DNA from: Terriglobia bacterium
GTDB lineage: Bacteria > Acidobacteriota > Terriglobia > Bryobacterales > Bryobacteraceae
NCBI GenBank assembly: GCA_019242155.1
Contig: JAFAWA010000560.1
Location: 1-39,265 of the forward strand
DNA: 39,265 bases
Direction of reading: 5' to 3'
Shown: positions 18,495-26,136 of the stretch, piece after piece
How positions within the stretch are numbered: position 1 is the stretch's first letter
How the letters are laid out: every line of letters begins with the position of its first letter
Made by a program: the position numbers and the translations under genes
Notes under the pieces: generated by a model
What the model was told of the DNA's origin: nothing
Databases searched by the model: none
The model's input: the letters and a program-made list of their open reading frames with translations, nothing else

Positions 18495-19241
18495 CTACTT
18501 CTTGGCCGCTTCGTTCTTGAGGAAATCGTCGAAATTCACATTGTCTTCGCACACCATCTCGGTAATGTTCCACTTCGGATGGGCACGAAACTGAAGCTGT
18601 GCTCCCCAGGGTTTGGTGTAAGCTTTGGGATCCTCGATCGTAATCTCAATCTGGAGCGTAGTGTCATTAGCGCGGCGCATACGTTCAGTAACGTGTAGCG
18701 CATCGCTGTGCGGATGACCGGCGCGGTCCACCCAAGTTTTGTCATTGAACCCAATCGTATCCACTACCAGTGTGTCGCCTTCCCATTTACCGATAGAGTC
18801 GCCCAACCAGGTTGCGCCTAGCGCTGTGTTGTGCGGCCTGCCGTCCGTGAAGATCTGCCGCACGAAGTGATTGAATTCGAAAAACTCCAGCACTCGACCC
18901 GGTGTCTGGATGATCTCCATCGGAAATGGCTGCAAATAGATGCGAGGCACTCCCGGGGGAAAACAGCCGGCCGAGTTCAGCTTGGTAGGATTGACCGGAT
19001 CGTTAGAATCTTCGAAGGAGCGCGGTCCGAACGAAGGCCGGGTGGCCTTAAACCGCTCCTCAGCCCAGGGAGTCATGGGCGGATCACCGGCCATAAATCC
19101 ATAGCTCAGGTAGCGAGTAGTTGGGGAAGACTCCAGGTTCCAAACGCCCGAGAGATTCGGTGTTTGCTGGCCGTGCACCAGAACAGGCAAACCAGCAACT
19201 ATTCCCAATAGCAGAACCGATTGCGCACGCTGAGTTCTCAT
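18495..19241 (-). CDS. secreted protein of uncharacterised GDTLVV family (member B)
   Basis: A 248-residue exported protein with a signal peptide ending near VHGQQ. It carries the core signature of the family: NLSGVWNLE at the mature N-terminus, QIFTDGRPH, GKWEGDTLVVDTIGF, ALHVTERMRR, EDPKAYTKPW and MVCEDNVNFD. Compared with the protein at 9243-10022 it lacks the doubled PDGKPD motif and has a lysine-rich tail. AGGTGA seven bases before ATG 19241, inside the end of the DUF6152 gene, is the ribosome-binding site. It is separated by 2 bases from the gene upstream and 10 from the gene downstream, so it is firmly part of the cytochrome operon. That is the strongest clue that the family acts in an envelope redox or degradation process. 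No catalytic activity can be assigned. Confidence 0.82.
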   Translation of the reverse strand: MRTQRAQSVLLLGIVAGLPVLVHGQQTPNLSGVWNLESSPTTRYLSYGFMAGDPPMTPWAEERFKATRPSFGPRSFEDSNDPVNPTKLNSAGCFPPGVPRIYLQPFPMEIIQTPGRVLEFFEFNHFVRQIFTDGRPHNTALGATWLGDSIGKWEGDTLVVDTIGFNDKTWVDRAGHPHSDALHVTERMRRANDTTLQIEITIEDPKAYTKPWGAQLQFRAHPKWNITEMVCEDNVNFDDFLKNEAAKK

Positions 19242-19243
19242 TC

Positions 19244-19624
19244 TTAATCACCTGCGGCGGTCTTCAACTCTTCCCCGTTGACGACCGTCTTCGTAATCCA
19301 AAGCGAAGTCGATCCGGATTTCGCACGCCAGCCGGTGAGAGTAATCTTGTCTCCGGGCTTAAGCGACTCGGCAGTCCAACCCGCTCTGAGTAGGTGATTG
19401 GGACTGGTTAGCTCGCCCTGCCATTTCTGCATCTCTCCCTTATCATCTTTCGCGTCGAGATACACAATGCAATGCGGGTTGAGGAATTTGAAATCGGATA
19501 CAGTTCCATTCACGGTAACTTGCTGATGCAGGTCGTAGCCGGCTTGCCCGTGATGTGCCAGACCGGGAGTCCCGGTCGAGAGAAAAGCGGCCGCTACGGC
19601 CCATAGAGTGAACTGGTTACTCAT
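19244..19624 (-). CDS. secreted DUF6152 family protein
   Basis: A small exported protein of 126 residues matching what is known as DUF6152. The signal peptide ends at GLAHHG, leaving a His-His-Gly mature N-terminus. The rest is a beta-rich domain with VTVNGTVSDFKFLNPHC, WQGELTSPNHLLRAGW and LKPGDKITLTGWRAKSG. The pattern resembles an OB-type barrel, and the two N-terminal His residues with the later NPHC and NHLL might bind a metal, but that is inference. It is the first gene of the run; GGGGGA four bases before ATG 19624 is a strong ribosome-binding site, and a good promoter lies about 70 bases upstream. Function unknown. The family often sits near other exported degradative genes in Acidobacteria. 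Confidence 0.82.
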   Translation of the reverse strand: MSNQFTLWAVAAAFLSTGTPGLAHHGQAGYDLHQQVTVNGTVSDFKFLNPHCIVYLDAKDDKGEMQKWQGELTSPNHLLRAGWTAESLKPGDKITLTGWRAKSGSTSLWITKTVVNGEELKTAAGD

Positions 19625-19692
19625 TTAGTCCCCCAGGGGCACACCAGAAGCTCAGTTAGAGTTCGCGCTCACGCTGCCGATGTGTCGCGCAC

Positions 19693-19722
19693 AGAATACC
19701 ATCGGCGTTCCAAAGGTGTCAA
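19693..19722 (-). promoter_or_regulatory. strong sigma70-like promoter of the cytochrome run
   Basis: On the minus strand TTGACA (19722-19717), an 18-base spacer ending in TGG, then TATTCT (19698-19693). This is a perfect -35, an extended -10 and a five-of-six -10. The -35 overlaps the stop codon of the upstream CDP-alcohol phosphatidyltransferase gene. Predicted transcript start is near 19686, giving a leader of about 60 bases before ATG 19624. Confidence 0.65.
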
Positions 19723-20282
19723 TGCCATTCTACCCGCTGCTTCACTACGAGATTCCGTGCCCGCCAGGTGTAATGAAGCCCGCTCCAGATCGTTAAGGCG
19801 GCGCACGGCCAGACGATTGCCTCCGCTAGTCTGTCGAGTATCGGGGTGGGAGCCGCATTGCGCACCATCCAGAGCGCCGCGGCCACAATCTGCACGAAGG
19901 TACTCAGCTTGCCCCACACGCTCGGAGTGAAACTGCGTAGCGCGGCAAACCAGAATAGAAACGCAGACGCACACAATAGGTATAGATCGCGTCCGAAAAT
20001 AATGCCCACCAGCCAACGGGGCGCCAAACGGGAAGCCGCCAGAGCTAGAAACACACCGCTCAGCAGGCATTTATCCGCAATCGGATCGAGGTACGCGCCG
20101 AACCGGGTCGTCAGGCCGAACCTTCGCGCAATCAAGCCGTCCAGCCCATCCGTTAGTGCCGCCCCGGCAAACAGCACCAGCGCCCTCAGGTGATTTCCGT
20201 GAACGATGGCAACAATAACGAAGGGAACCAGCAGCAGCCGCAAAATTGTGAGGACATTGGCAGGGTTCGCCCAGCGCGGCAT
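19719..20282 (-). CDS. CDP-alcohol phosphatidyltransferase (PgsA-like)
   Basis: A membrane enzyme that joins a CDP-activated lipid to an alcohol, most likely glycerol-3-phosphate to make phosphatidylglycerol-phosphate. With ATG 20282 it has 187 residues, the normal PgsA length. A GTG at 20324 would add 14 residues that do not look like the family, while the PRWANPANVLTILRLLLVP start does. The CDP-alcohol signature is complete: the DGLDG element with D45 and D48, then AR, then G, D66 and D70 in YLDPIAD. Several hydrophobic helices follow. It is the last gene of the minus-strand run from 23157, 135 bases after galactokinase. Headgroup specificity cannot be told from sequence alone; cardiolipin or phosphatidylinositol-phosphate synthase are alternatives. 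Confidence 0.82.
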   Translation of the reverse strand: MPRWANPANVLTILRLLLVPFVIVAIVHGNHLRALVLFAGAALTDGLDGLIARRFGLTTRFGAYLDPIADKCLLSGVFLALAASRLAPRWLVGIIFGRDLYLLCASAFLFWFAALRSFTPSVWGKLSTFVQIVAAALWMVRNAAPTPILDRLAEAIVWPCAALTIWSGLHYTWRARNLVVKQRVEWH

Positions 20283-20417
20283 CAGCCTTGAGTGTAACTC
20301 CGTAGATACAAAGGCCGGACGCACGATTCGGTGCGGACCGCGAGCCGGAATAGGTGGGGCTTTCCCTTCCCGCGATCCGCCACGGAGGACATTCTCTCGT
20401 TGCTATTGGCCTATTAG

Positions 20418-21593
20418 TTATGATTTCGGCGGAATCGTCTCAAAATTTCTCACCTCCGCCGCGCCGCCGGATGGCCGGCATAAGTACATCTGCGGGTTCA
20501 GGTGAAATTCCTGATGGTAGGCCTGGGCAATTTGCTTCTCGAAGCACTCCGATGTTCCGGCCTGAATCATGGCCACGATGCAGCCGCCGAATCCCCCGCC
20601 GGTCATTCGGGCGCCGTAAACTCCCTCCGTGCTCAGAGCCGTGTCCACCAGGAAGTCCAGTTCCGCGCAACTTACCTCATAATCGTGTTGCAGGCTGCGA
20701 TGGGACTCAACCAGAGACTTCCCCATCTGCTCCAGGTCACCCACCCCGCACGCCTCCACGAACTCCTCCACCCGGGCGTTCTCCGAAACGACGTGGCGGG
20801 CGCGGCGCGCAATTACCGGCGGCAGCGTGCCCGCTACGATTTCGAACTGCTCTATCGAAATATCGCGCAAACTGGCCACGGATGGATGTTCGCGCTGGAT
20901 GTGCGCGACGGCGGAGGCGCACTCCCGCACGCGGTCGTGGTAGGCCGAGCCGGCGAGAGCGTGTTTTACCATGCTATTGACCGCAACGAACTCGACGCCG
21001 CCCGGTAACTGCACCAACCGGTGGTCAAGGCTGCGGCAATCCAACTGAATCGCCGCGTGCTCCTCCCCGAAAACCGACGCGAACTGGTCCATGATTCCGC
21101 TCGGAATGCCGACGAAGTTGTTCTCCGCCCGTTGGCAAAGCCGCGCAAGTTCCTTTCGGTCGACCGATTGTCCTCGCAGCAGCGCCAGTGCGGAAGAGAC
21201 CTCGAGCGCTGCCGACGAGCTCAATCCTGAACCCTCCGGCACCGTACTGCGAATCAGCAGGTTCGCGGGCGTTACCGCGAACCCGGCGCTGATCAACTCG
21301 CGCGCAACTCCTATCGGATAATCTGTCCAGTCACCGCGTTTTCCCAGGTGCCCTAATTCGTTGAGGGCCCATTCGCGCGTTTCGTTGCGATCTTCCGAAT
21401 GGATGCGCAACCGGCCATCCTGGGAGGCCGAGACAGCCACATAAGTAGCCAAATGGAGCGCCATCGGAAGTACGAAACCCAGGTTGTAGTCCGTGTGCTC
21501 GCCAATCAAATTGACTCGGCCCGGGGCGCGGAAGACGCGAATCTCTCCGGCATTGCCGTACAATTGCTTAAAATCTTGTAGCATCTGTTCCAC
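20418..21593 (-). CDS. galK: galactokinase
   Basis: This GHMP-family kinase phosphorylates galactose to galactose-1-phosphate with ATP, the first step of the Leloir pathway, in the cytosol. It has 391 residues, the usual length. The galactokinase signature GRVNLIGEHTDY is at 25-36, the ATP-binding glycine/serine-rich loop VPEGSGLSSSAALEVSSAL is near residue 130, and the third motif MTGGGFGGC is near 340. GIPSGIMDQFAS, the segment with the catalytic Asp, is also present. The start may be GTG 21593 or ATG 21584; both fit and the difference is three residues. It follows the HpnB-like glycosyltransferase by 17 bases. No other Leloir gene is in the window, so it may feed sugar into envelope glycans instead of catabolism. 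Confidence 0.92.
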   Translation of the reverse strand: MEQMLQDFKQLYGNAGEIRVFRAPGRVNLIGEHTDYNLGFVLPMALHLATYVAVSASQDGRLRIHSEDRNETREWALNELGHLGKRGDWTDYPIGVARELISAGFAVTPANLLIRSTVPEGSGLSSSAALEVSSALALLRGQSVDRKELARLCQRAENNFVGIPSGIMDQFASVFGEEHAAIQLDCRSLDHRLVQLPGGVEFVAVNSMVKHALAGSAYHDRVRECASAVAHIQREHPSVASLRDISIEQFEIVAGTLPPVIARRARHVVSENARVEEFVEACGVGDLEQMGKSLVESHRSLQHDYEVSCAELDFLVDTALSTEGVYGARMTGGGFGGCIVAMIQAGTSECFEKQIAQAYHQEFHLNPQMYLCRPSGGAAEVRNFETIPPKS

Positions 21594-21610
21594 GGTGAGT
21601 CCGTTTCAGC

Positions 21611-22744
21611 TTACGATAAGGCCTGCGTCCGTCCCTTCCATTCTCCCCCTTTGCCGCGCCAATACATCCATGCCGAGTGTATGGTCGCATGCAAATAGAA
21701 GCCGGCGACACCCGGCAGCAGCGGCGCCCAAAGGAGAGAGCGCCGATACACGACCAGAGCCCGCGAGTATGTCGCGGCCATCAGAATCCACGCCGCCGTT
21801 CCGAAAAGGCTTCCTCCCAATGCAGCTACAACGGGACCGAAGAAGACTAGCGACACCGCCAGCACCGTCAACACGAGCAAGCTGCCCGAATATCGAAGCT
21901 GAGTGAACGCCGTGCGGGAGATCATTTCTCCGATTTCACGAAAGCTCTCGTATTCTCTAATGCTCATGGTCTGCGGGCTAATTCCCAAGCACACCCGGCC
22001 CCCCGCATCCTTTACTGCTTGTGCCAGGGCGCAGTCGTCAATCAGCTCACCGCGGATGCGCGCGATTCCCCCAATTCGCTCGAGCATCCTGCGGCGAATC
22101 AGAATCGACCCGCCTGCTGCGGCGGCGGTTCGGTGCCGCGAACTGCCGACCCAAGTGGGCGGGTAGAGCATAAAGAAGAAGAAAACGAAGGCGGGAATGA
22201 GGGCCCGCTCGGCCCACGACTCGCACCGGAGCATTACCATGCCGGAAACCAGGTCGTAGCCAAACGACTCTGCAGCCGCTACCAAGCTCTGCAACCCGTC
22301 CGGCGGATGCACTATATCGGCGTCAGTGAACAGCAGGTAATCGGGAGCGAATCGCCCGGCCTCCTCGATGCCCTGAGCCATCGCCCACATCTTGCCCGTC
22401 CAGCCGGCCGGCAAAGGCGCACCGCGCAGCACAGTAAGTATTTCCGTCTGCGCCGCCGAAGCCGCTAGAAGGGCCGTATCATCGTCGCTTGCGTCGTCAA
22501 CCAGAAAAATGTGCAAGCGCCCGGCGTATCGCTGCGCGGCCAGTGATCCGACCGCGGCGCGTACGCCGGCCGCTTCGTTGCGAGCGGGGACGACCGCGGC
22601 CACACTGGGTGCGGTATTGCGCATTTTGCCGCCGGAGGGGATGCCGGGCATGCGCCAGAATCGGCCGCGTCCCCAGCGTAGAAATACCCAAATGCTGAAC
22701 GACACCAGCCCGAGAGCCTCGTAAACGACGCCGGCCCGCCTCAC
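21611..22744 (-). CDS. hpnB: HpnB-like family 2 glycosyltransferase
   Basis: This membrane-bound glycosyltransferase of 377 residues resembles the hopene-associated HpnB group. A short N-terminal hydrophobic segment (about 10-22) precedes the GT-A domain. AAVVPARNEAAGV opens the fold, LVDDASDDDT is the nucleotide-binding loop, and DAD at 141-143 is the metal-binding DXD. FVFFFFMLYPPTWVG is a motif I associate with HpnB, and a GELIDDCALAQAVKDAG segment carries the acceptor-site Asp. Two or three membrane segments lie in the last 90 residues. The GTG start overlaps the stop of the upstream gene (GTGA at 22744-22741). HpnB genes usually sit with squalene-hopene cyclase genes; none is in view, so the acceptor could be another lipid. 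Confidence 0.8.
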   Translation of the reverse strand: MRRAGVVYEALGLVSFSIWVFLRWGRGRFWRMPGIPSGGKMRNTAPSVAAVVPARNEAAGVRAAVGSLAAQRYAGRLHIFLVDDASDDDTALLAASAAQTEILTVLRGAPLPAGWTGKMWAMAQGIEEAGRFAPDYLLFTDADIVHPPDGLQSLVAAAESFGYDLVSGMVMLRCESWAERALIPAFVFFFFMLYPPTWVGSSRHRTAAAAGGSILIRRRMLERIGGIARIRGELIDDCALAQAVKDAGGRVCLGISPQTMSIREYESFREIGEMISRTAFTQLRYSGSLLVLTVLAVSLVFFGPVVAALGGSLFGTAAWILMAATYSRALVVYRRSLLWAPLLPGVAGFYLHATIHSAWMYWRGKGGEWKGRTQALS

Positions 22745-23157
22745 TCGGGTCTGTTGAGTCCCGCGAAAACGCGCATCATGTCCCTATGCGCCAGCACAGC
22801 GGCCGGGTCTCTCTGCATCGCTTCGTAGTAACTGCGGGCAAATACCTGGCCATTTTCCGATGGCGCTATCAGGTCGCGGGCCCGCCCGATCAAACGGTCG
22901 GCATCGGCCGACGTGGCTGGGTCTTCGAAATCCAGCGTCTCGTCGATCAAAACGATGAACTGTGACAAATCCCTTAGCCATCCAAACCACGGATCGTTCA
23001 GCACCAGGTTTAGATACTGGCCTGTGGTTGTAATGCGCGCCACGTCCCGCTCATAATTGGCCCGCTCGGAATCGAGCAAGGCCTTATGCAGTTTTAGGAG
23101 GCCGTTACGCAGATCCGTTAGGCGCGCTCTTACGGGGTCTTCAGCCATCGCGTTCAT
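22741..23157 (-). CDS. small soluble protein of unknown function
   Basis: About 138 residues, mostly helical and charged, without a signal peptide or membrane segment. I do not recognise it. The likely start is ATG 23157 or ATG 23148; the GTG at 23217 would add a Pro/Gly-rich stretch unlike the rest. Features are a heptad-like start RARLTDLRNGLLKLHKALLDSE, quoted as the region just after the start, a WFGWLRDLSQFIVLIDETLD core, and a C-terminal AHRDMMRVFAGL. It is translationally coupled to the HpnB-like gene by a four-base overlap, so it belongs to the lipid/sugar operon. The stretch of helices could form a four-helix bundle. It is divergent from the potassium-channel gene. Confidence 0.7.
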   Translation of the reverse strand: MNAMAEDPVRARLTDLRNGLLKLHKALLDSERANYERDVARITTTGQYLNLVLNDPWFGWLRDLSQFIVLIDETLDFEDPATSADADRLIGRARDLIAPSENGQVFARSYYEAMQRDPAAVLAHRDMMRVFAGLNRPE

Positions 23158-23245
23158 CGTAGCGCGAACCGGCCGTGCGTGGCCCAGACCGCAACCTGTA
23201 CTTGCCCCGGGGAACACATAAGCGCCTTGCTAGCATCGGAACTAT

Positions 23246-24166
23246 ATGCAGAAACCTGGTTACGACCCCGGGCTCACCCAGAAGTTCACCGGTTCGGTAC
23301 GGCGCATTATCAATCCCGACGGCACTTTCAACGTCCGCCGGCGCGGCACCACGCTCCGCGATCTTCATCCTTACCTCCTTCTCATCAACATGAACTGGCT
23401 GAGCTTTCTGTTAACGGTATTTGCCGCGTATGTAGTCCTCAACACGATTTTTGCGTGGGGCTACTTTTGGCTGCCGCCCTCAGAACTTATAGGCGCCCAG
23501 GCCCCCGATTCGTTCCACCGCTTTCTTAACGACTTCTTCTTCAGTGCCCATACACTAACCACGGTCGGGTACGGCAGCATTGCACCCGCCGGCATTATGG
23601 CGAATTTTCTTGCAGCTTTTGAAGCGTTGATCGGAGTGCTTGGGTTCGCGGTTGCCACCGGCCTGTTATTCGGAAGAGTTTCCCGGCCGTCCGCCCGTAT
23701 TGGGTTTAGTGAACGCATGCTTCTCACGGGCTATCAAGACGGTACCAGCCTCCAATTCCGCGTGGTCAATCGGCGCGCCAATTCGATCGTGGAGCTCGAG
23801 GCCCGTCTGCTCCTGATGACCGTAAAGCCGACCGATGGCGGAGAGCTCAAGCGTTCGTACGAATCACTGTCGCTAGAGCGTGACCGTGTGCTGTTTCTGC
23901 CCCTCACCTGGACGGTAGTGCACGTCATCGACAATAACAGTCCGCTTTGGGGCAAAACGGAGGAGGACTTGGAACGAATGCAGACCGAATTGCTCATTCT
24001 TCTGAAAGGGCACGATGATACGTTCAATCAAACCGTTTTTGCCCGGCGTTCCTACCGGCATAACGAAATTGTTTGGGGCGCTCGTTTCGCACCTGCCTTC
24101 TTCGTAGCCGAGGATGGCGACCTGGTGCTCGAACTGCCCAAAGTAGGCGAACTGGCGGCCGACTGA
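23246..24166 (+). CDS. inward-rectifier-type potassium channel (KirBac family)
   Basis: A 306-residue channel subunit expected to form tetramers in the inner membrane. The N-terminal slide region (about 18-45) is followed by TM1 (about 52-75), a pore helix and the selectivity filter TVGYG at 106-110. TM2 (about 119-143) and a C-terminal beta-rich cytoplasmic domain with FRVVNRRANSIVELEARLLL and LPLTWTVVHVIDNNSPLWG follow; these segments are characteristic of Kir cytoplasmic domains. Length and order match KirBac proteins. ATG 23246 has GGA five bases upstream and a TGC-TAGCAT sequence (23228-23236) that may serve as an extended -10, which would make the leader very short. It stands alone on its strand. 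Confidence 0.9.
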   Translation: MQKPGYDPGLTQKFTGSVRRIINPDGTFNVRRRGTTLRDLHPYLLLINMNWLSFLLTVFAAYVVLNTIFAWGYFWLPPSELIGAQAPDSFHRFLNDFFFSAHTLTTVGYGSIAPAGIMANFLAAFEALIGVLGFAVATGLLFGRVSRPSARIGFSERMLLTGYQDGTSLQFRVVNRRANSIVELEARLLLMTVKPTDGGELKRSYESLSLERDRVLFLPLTWTVVHVIDNNSPLWGKTEEDLERMQTELLILLKGHDDTFNQTVFARRSYRHNEIVWGARFAPAFFVAEDGDLVLELPKVGELAAD

Positions 24167-24204
24167 GAGCGTTTCACCCGGCGCGTCCCGTATTTACGCC
24201 CGCA

Positions 24205-25488
24205 CTAAGAAAACTGCGCGCGCCATTGCTCAAATTTCACCACACGGAAGAACGGCCGCTGCTCCGGGGAGGCTTCAAACTCCGTTCGTCCCGAAGGGTT
24301 CTTCCACATCCGCACGGAGACGCGTGCGTCCAGAATCTTCAGATCGTCGGTTTGCGATGGAGAAGCCCGTTTCAAATAATGAACTAACGGCTGCCGCGCG
24401 GCGTCCGGGTATCGCTCGACGTATGCGCGGCAATCGAACAGCGGGTGCGGGGAGCATAGGCCGCCCCTTTCAAGAAAGTGCAGCAGCGGATTGCCGCAAT
24501 CCCGGGCCTCGGGACACCGCCTTAGATAGTAATCCGGCTCAAATAACGGGTGTGGCTTACGGCCCTCAGCCGCGCCGTGCCGCAGATAGTGCCTGAGCGG
24601 GTCCACGCCTGCACGCTGCACATCGGGATATCGCTCCAAGTAAAACTTGGGATCGAATAACCCGCTGTTCCGAAGCCTACGATCGGCCATCCAGGTAGAC
24701 ACACGATCCGCCGGGCGGACACTCTCCATCGGAATCAGAGCAAAACGCCGCCGCACCTCGGCCCTGGCTCTGCGAAACAGTTCGCAATCGAGCGCGTTGA
24801 GACGGAGCAGTTTCGTATACACGCGGCGGCCGCACGCCGCGCGCAGCTTCCGCCGCCTGAGAGCCACCGTGCCTTCGAGCCCGCCTGAGACATTCGCTGG
24901 AGGCTCCGCACAGTCCAGATTTGGAAATACGGGATCAAGAAACCACCGGCCCGCCGCCGCGCTCTCCCCGAAGCGATGGACCACTCCCAGAAAGGATGTT
25001 TCGAGCATTCGCTCGAGAGCAATCTCGAAATCCCGCTCACCCGGCGGCTGCTCGTCAACGCCCCCGTTGGCCAGCAACGCCACCTGCACATTCGTCACTT
25101 CTTCGGGAAAGTGATCCACCAGGCAGGTTACAAACTCGCCCAGCGTCGAACGGTTGGCGAGTTCACTGAAACGGTCGCCCTCCGAAGGCCGCTGGCGGAA
25201 GTAGTCATACATCGAACGGATTCGGTCAATCGGGTCGCGGAGGAAGCAGATGTCGAAAAACAGATAGCCGCGCGCCGCTGGCAGAGGATGCCGTATCTGG
25301 TGGCTTGAGATGGCAACCACCTCAGGCCTTTGCTCCAGTTGCGACATCAGAGCTTCATTGGTCAGATGGCCGCTTCGGTTGGCTGTATCGATCCTCAGAA
25401 ACCTTTCGCCGAAATTGCGGTCCAGGATGTTTTCGATAGTCGAGCCGGCATTTTTCAGGAAGTGGTAGTGGAGCAGAACGAACCGCAT
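24205..25488 (-). CDS. sulfotransferase with three C-terminal YPD-type repeats
   Basis: This 427-residue protein has a PAPS-dependent sulfotransferase domain in about residues 1-260. LKNAGSTIENIL (K12 to S16) is the phosphosulfate-binding loop, and FLRDPIDRIRSMY (R84, S92) is the 3'-phosphate-binding element. It resembles heparan-sulfate 2-O-type enzymes that modify carbohydrates. From about 277 to 375 there are three tandem repeats of the form LFDPKFYLERYPDV then PLRHYLRHGAAEGRKPHP, LFEPDYYLRRCPEA then PLLHFLERGG, and LFDCRAYVERYPDA then PLVHYLKR. Such repeats occur attached to glycan-modifying enzymes in other bacteria. The tail (about 385-427) is a short beta-rich segment. There is no signal peptide. 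It is transcribed divergently from the transglycosylase-like gene. The acceptor is unknown. Confidence 0.75.
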   Translation of the reverse strand: MRFVLLHYHFLKNAGSTIENILDRNFGERFLRIDTANRSGHLTNEALMSQLEQRPEVVAISSHQIRHPLPAARGYLFFDICFLRDPIDRIRSMYDYFRQRPSEGDRFSELANRSTLGEFVTCLVDHFPEEVTNVQVALLANGGVDEQPPGERDFEIALERMLETSFLGVVHRFGESAAAGRWFLDPVFPNLDCAEPPANVSGGLEGTVALRRRKLRAACGRRVYTKLLRLNALDCELFRRARAEVRRRFALIPMESVRPADRVSTWMADRRLRNSGLFDPKFYLERYPDVQRAGVDPLRHYLRHGAAEGRKPHPLFEPDYYLRRCPEARDCGNPLLHFLERGGLCSPHPLFDCRAYVERYPDAARQPLVHYLKRASPSQTDDLKILDARVSVRMWKNPSGRTEFEASPEQRPFFRVVKFEQWRAQFS

Positions 25489-25571
25489 GCAGCCGTTCCC
25501 CTATAGTAATCTGATCGGAGGATGCAAAACGTTTCGGCGTCATTCTGTTGCAGCCACTCGGGTGCTGCCTG

Positions 25572-26135
25572 ATGCCTGCATCTACGATGGCTGCGAAGCG
25601 GCCCCGCAGCCGCCGCTCACGCCCACAAGGGTATGCCGTGCGATGGGCGGGAATTCTCTTCTTCCTGGCCGCTGTACTTGGCGTAGGTATCGGCGCATTT
25701 CACGCCGAATACGCAATCAGCCTGCAATCACCACTCCTGTTGCGGCTTCGGTGGCCCCTGCTCATAGCTCCGCGTGATTCAGTACAGGAGACAGGGGCAG
25801 CGCAGTCCGATCAGTTTGGCCGCAGACTGACGGCTTACCAGCAGTATGCCTGCAACAAATTCGGCGCGGCCTGCCGCATTGCGCTAGCGGTGCAGCGCGC
25901 CGAGAATCCGCGCGGCGCCTGCGAGATCTATCACTACAACACCGACGGCACGCTCGATTGGGGATACTTTCAGATCAACACTGTTCACTTGAAGCGCGCC
26001 GGAGTAAATCTGCGCGATCTACTCGACTGCAAGGCCAATATAGACTTCGCGTACCAGCTTTACCGCGAGCGGGGCTTCGAGCCCTGGTCGACTTTCAATA
26101 ACGGGGCGTACCGCCGGTTTCTTAGAAGGTTCTAA
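25572..26135 (+). CDS. membrane-anchored lysozyme-like lytic transglycosylase
   Basis: A protein of about 187 residues. A very basic N-terminus (KRPRSRRSRPQGY) precedes one hydrophobic helix (about residues 24-43), so the rest should face the periplasm. The C-terminal domain resembles SLT/lysozyme-like transglycosylases: ALAVQRAENPRGACEIYHYN contains the likely catalytic Glu, and LDWGYFQINTVHLKRAG matches the GxFQIN motif of the fold. LYRERGFEPWSTFNNGAYRRF is a typical end with W and the N-NG motif. The protein is short and probably cleaves peptidoglycan locally. ATG 25572 is chosen because a GGGTG sits seven bases upstream; ATG 25587 is an alternative. It ends two bases from the convergent hydrolase gene. 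Confidence 0.72.
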   Translation: MPASTMAAKRPRSRRSRPQGYAVRWAGILFFLAAVLGVGIGAFHAEYAISLQSPLLLRLRWPLLIAPRDSVQETGAAQSDQFGRRLTAYQQYACNKFGAACRIALAVQRAENPRGACEIYHYNTDGTLDWGYFQINTVHLKRAGVNLRDLLDCKANIDFAYQLYRERGFEPWSTFNNGAYRRFLRRF

Positions 26136-26136
26136 C

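Noticed and set aside
26122-26135. Palindrome TTAGAA-GG-TTCTAA at the convergent stop codons
   Set aside because: Loop of two bases and A/T stem are too weak for a terminator; it is mostly coding sequence.
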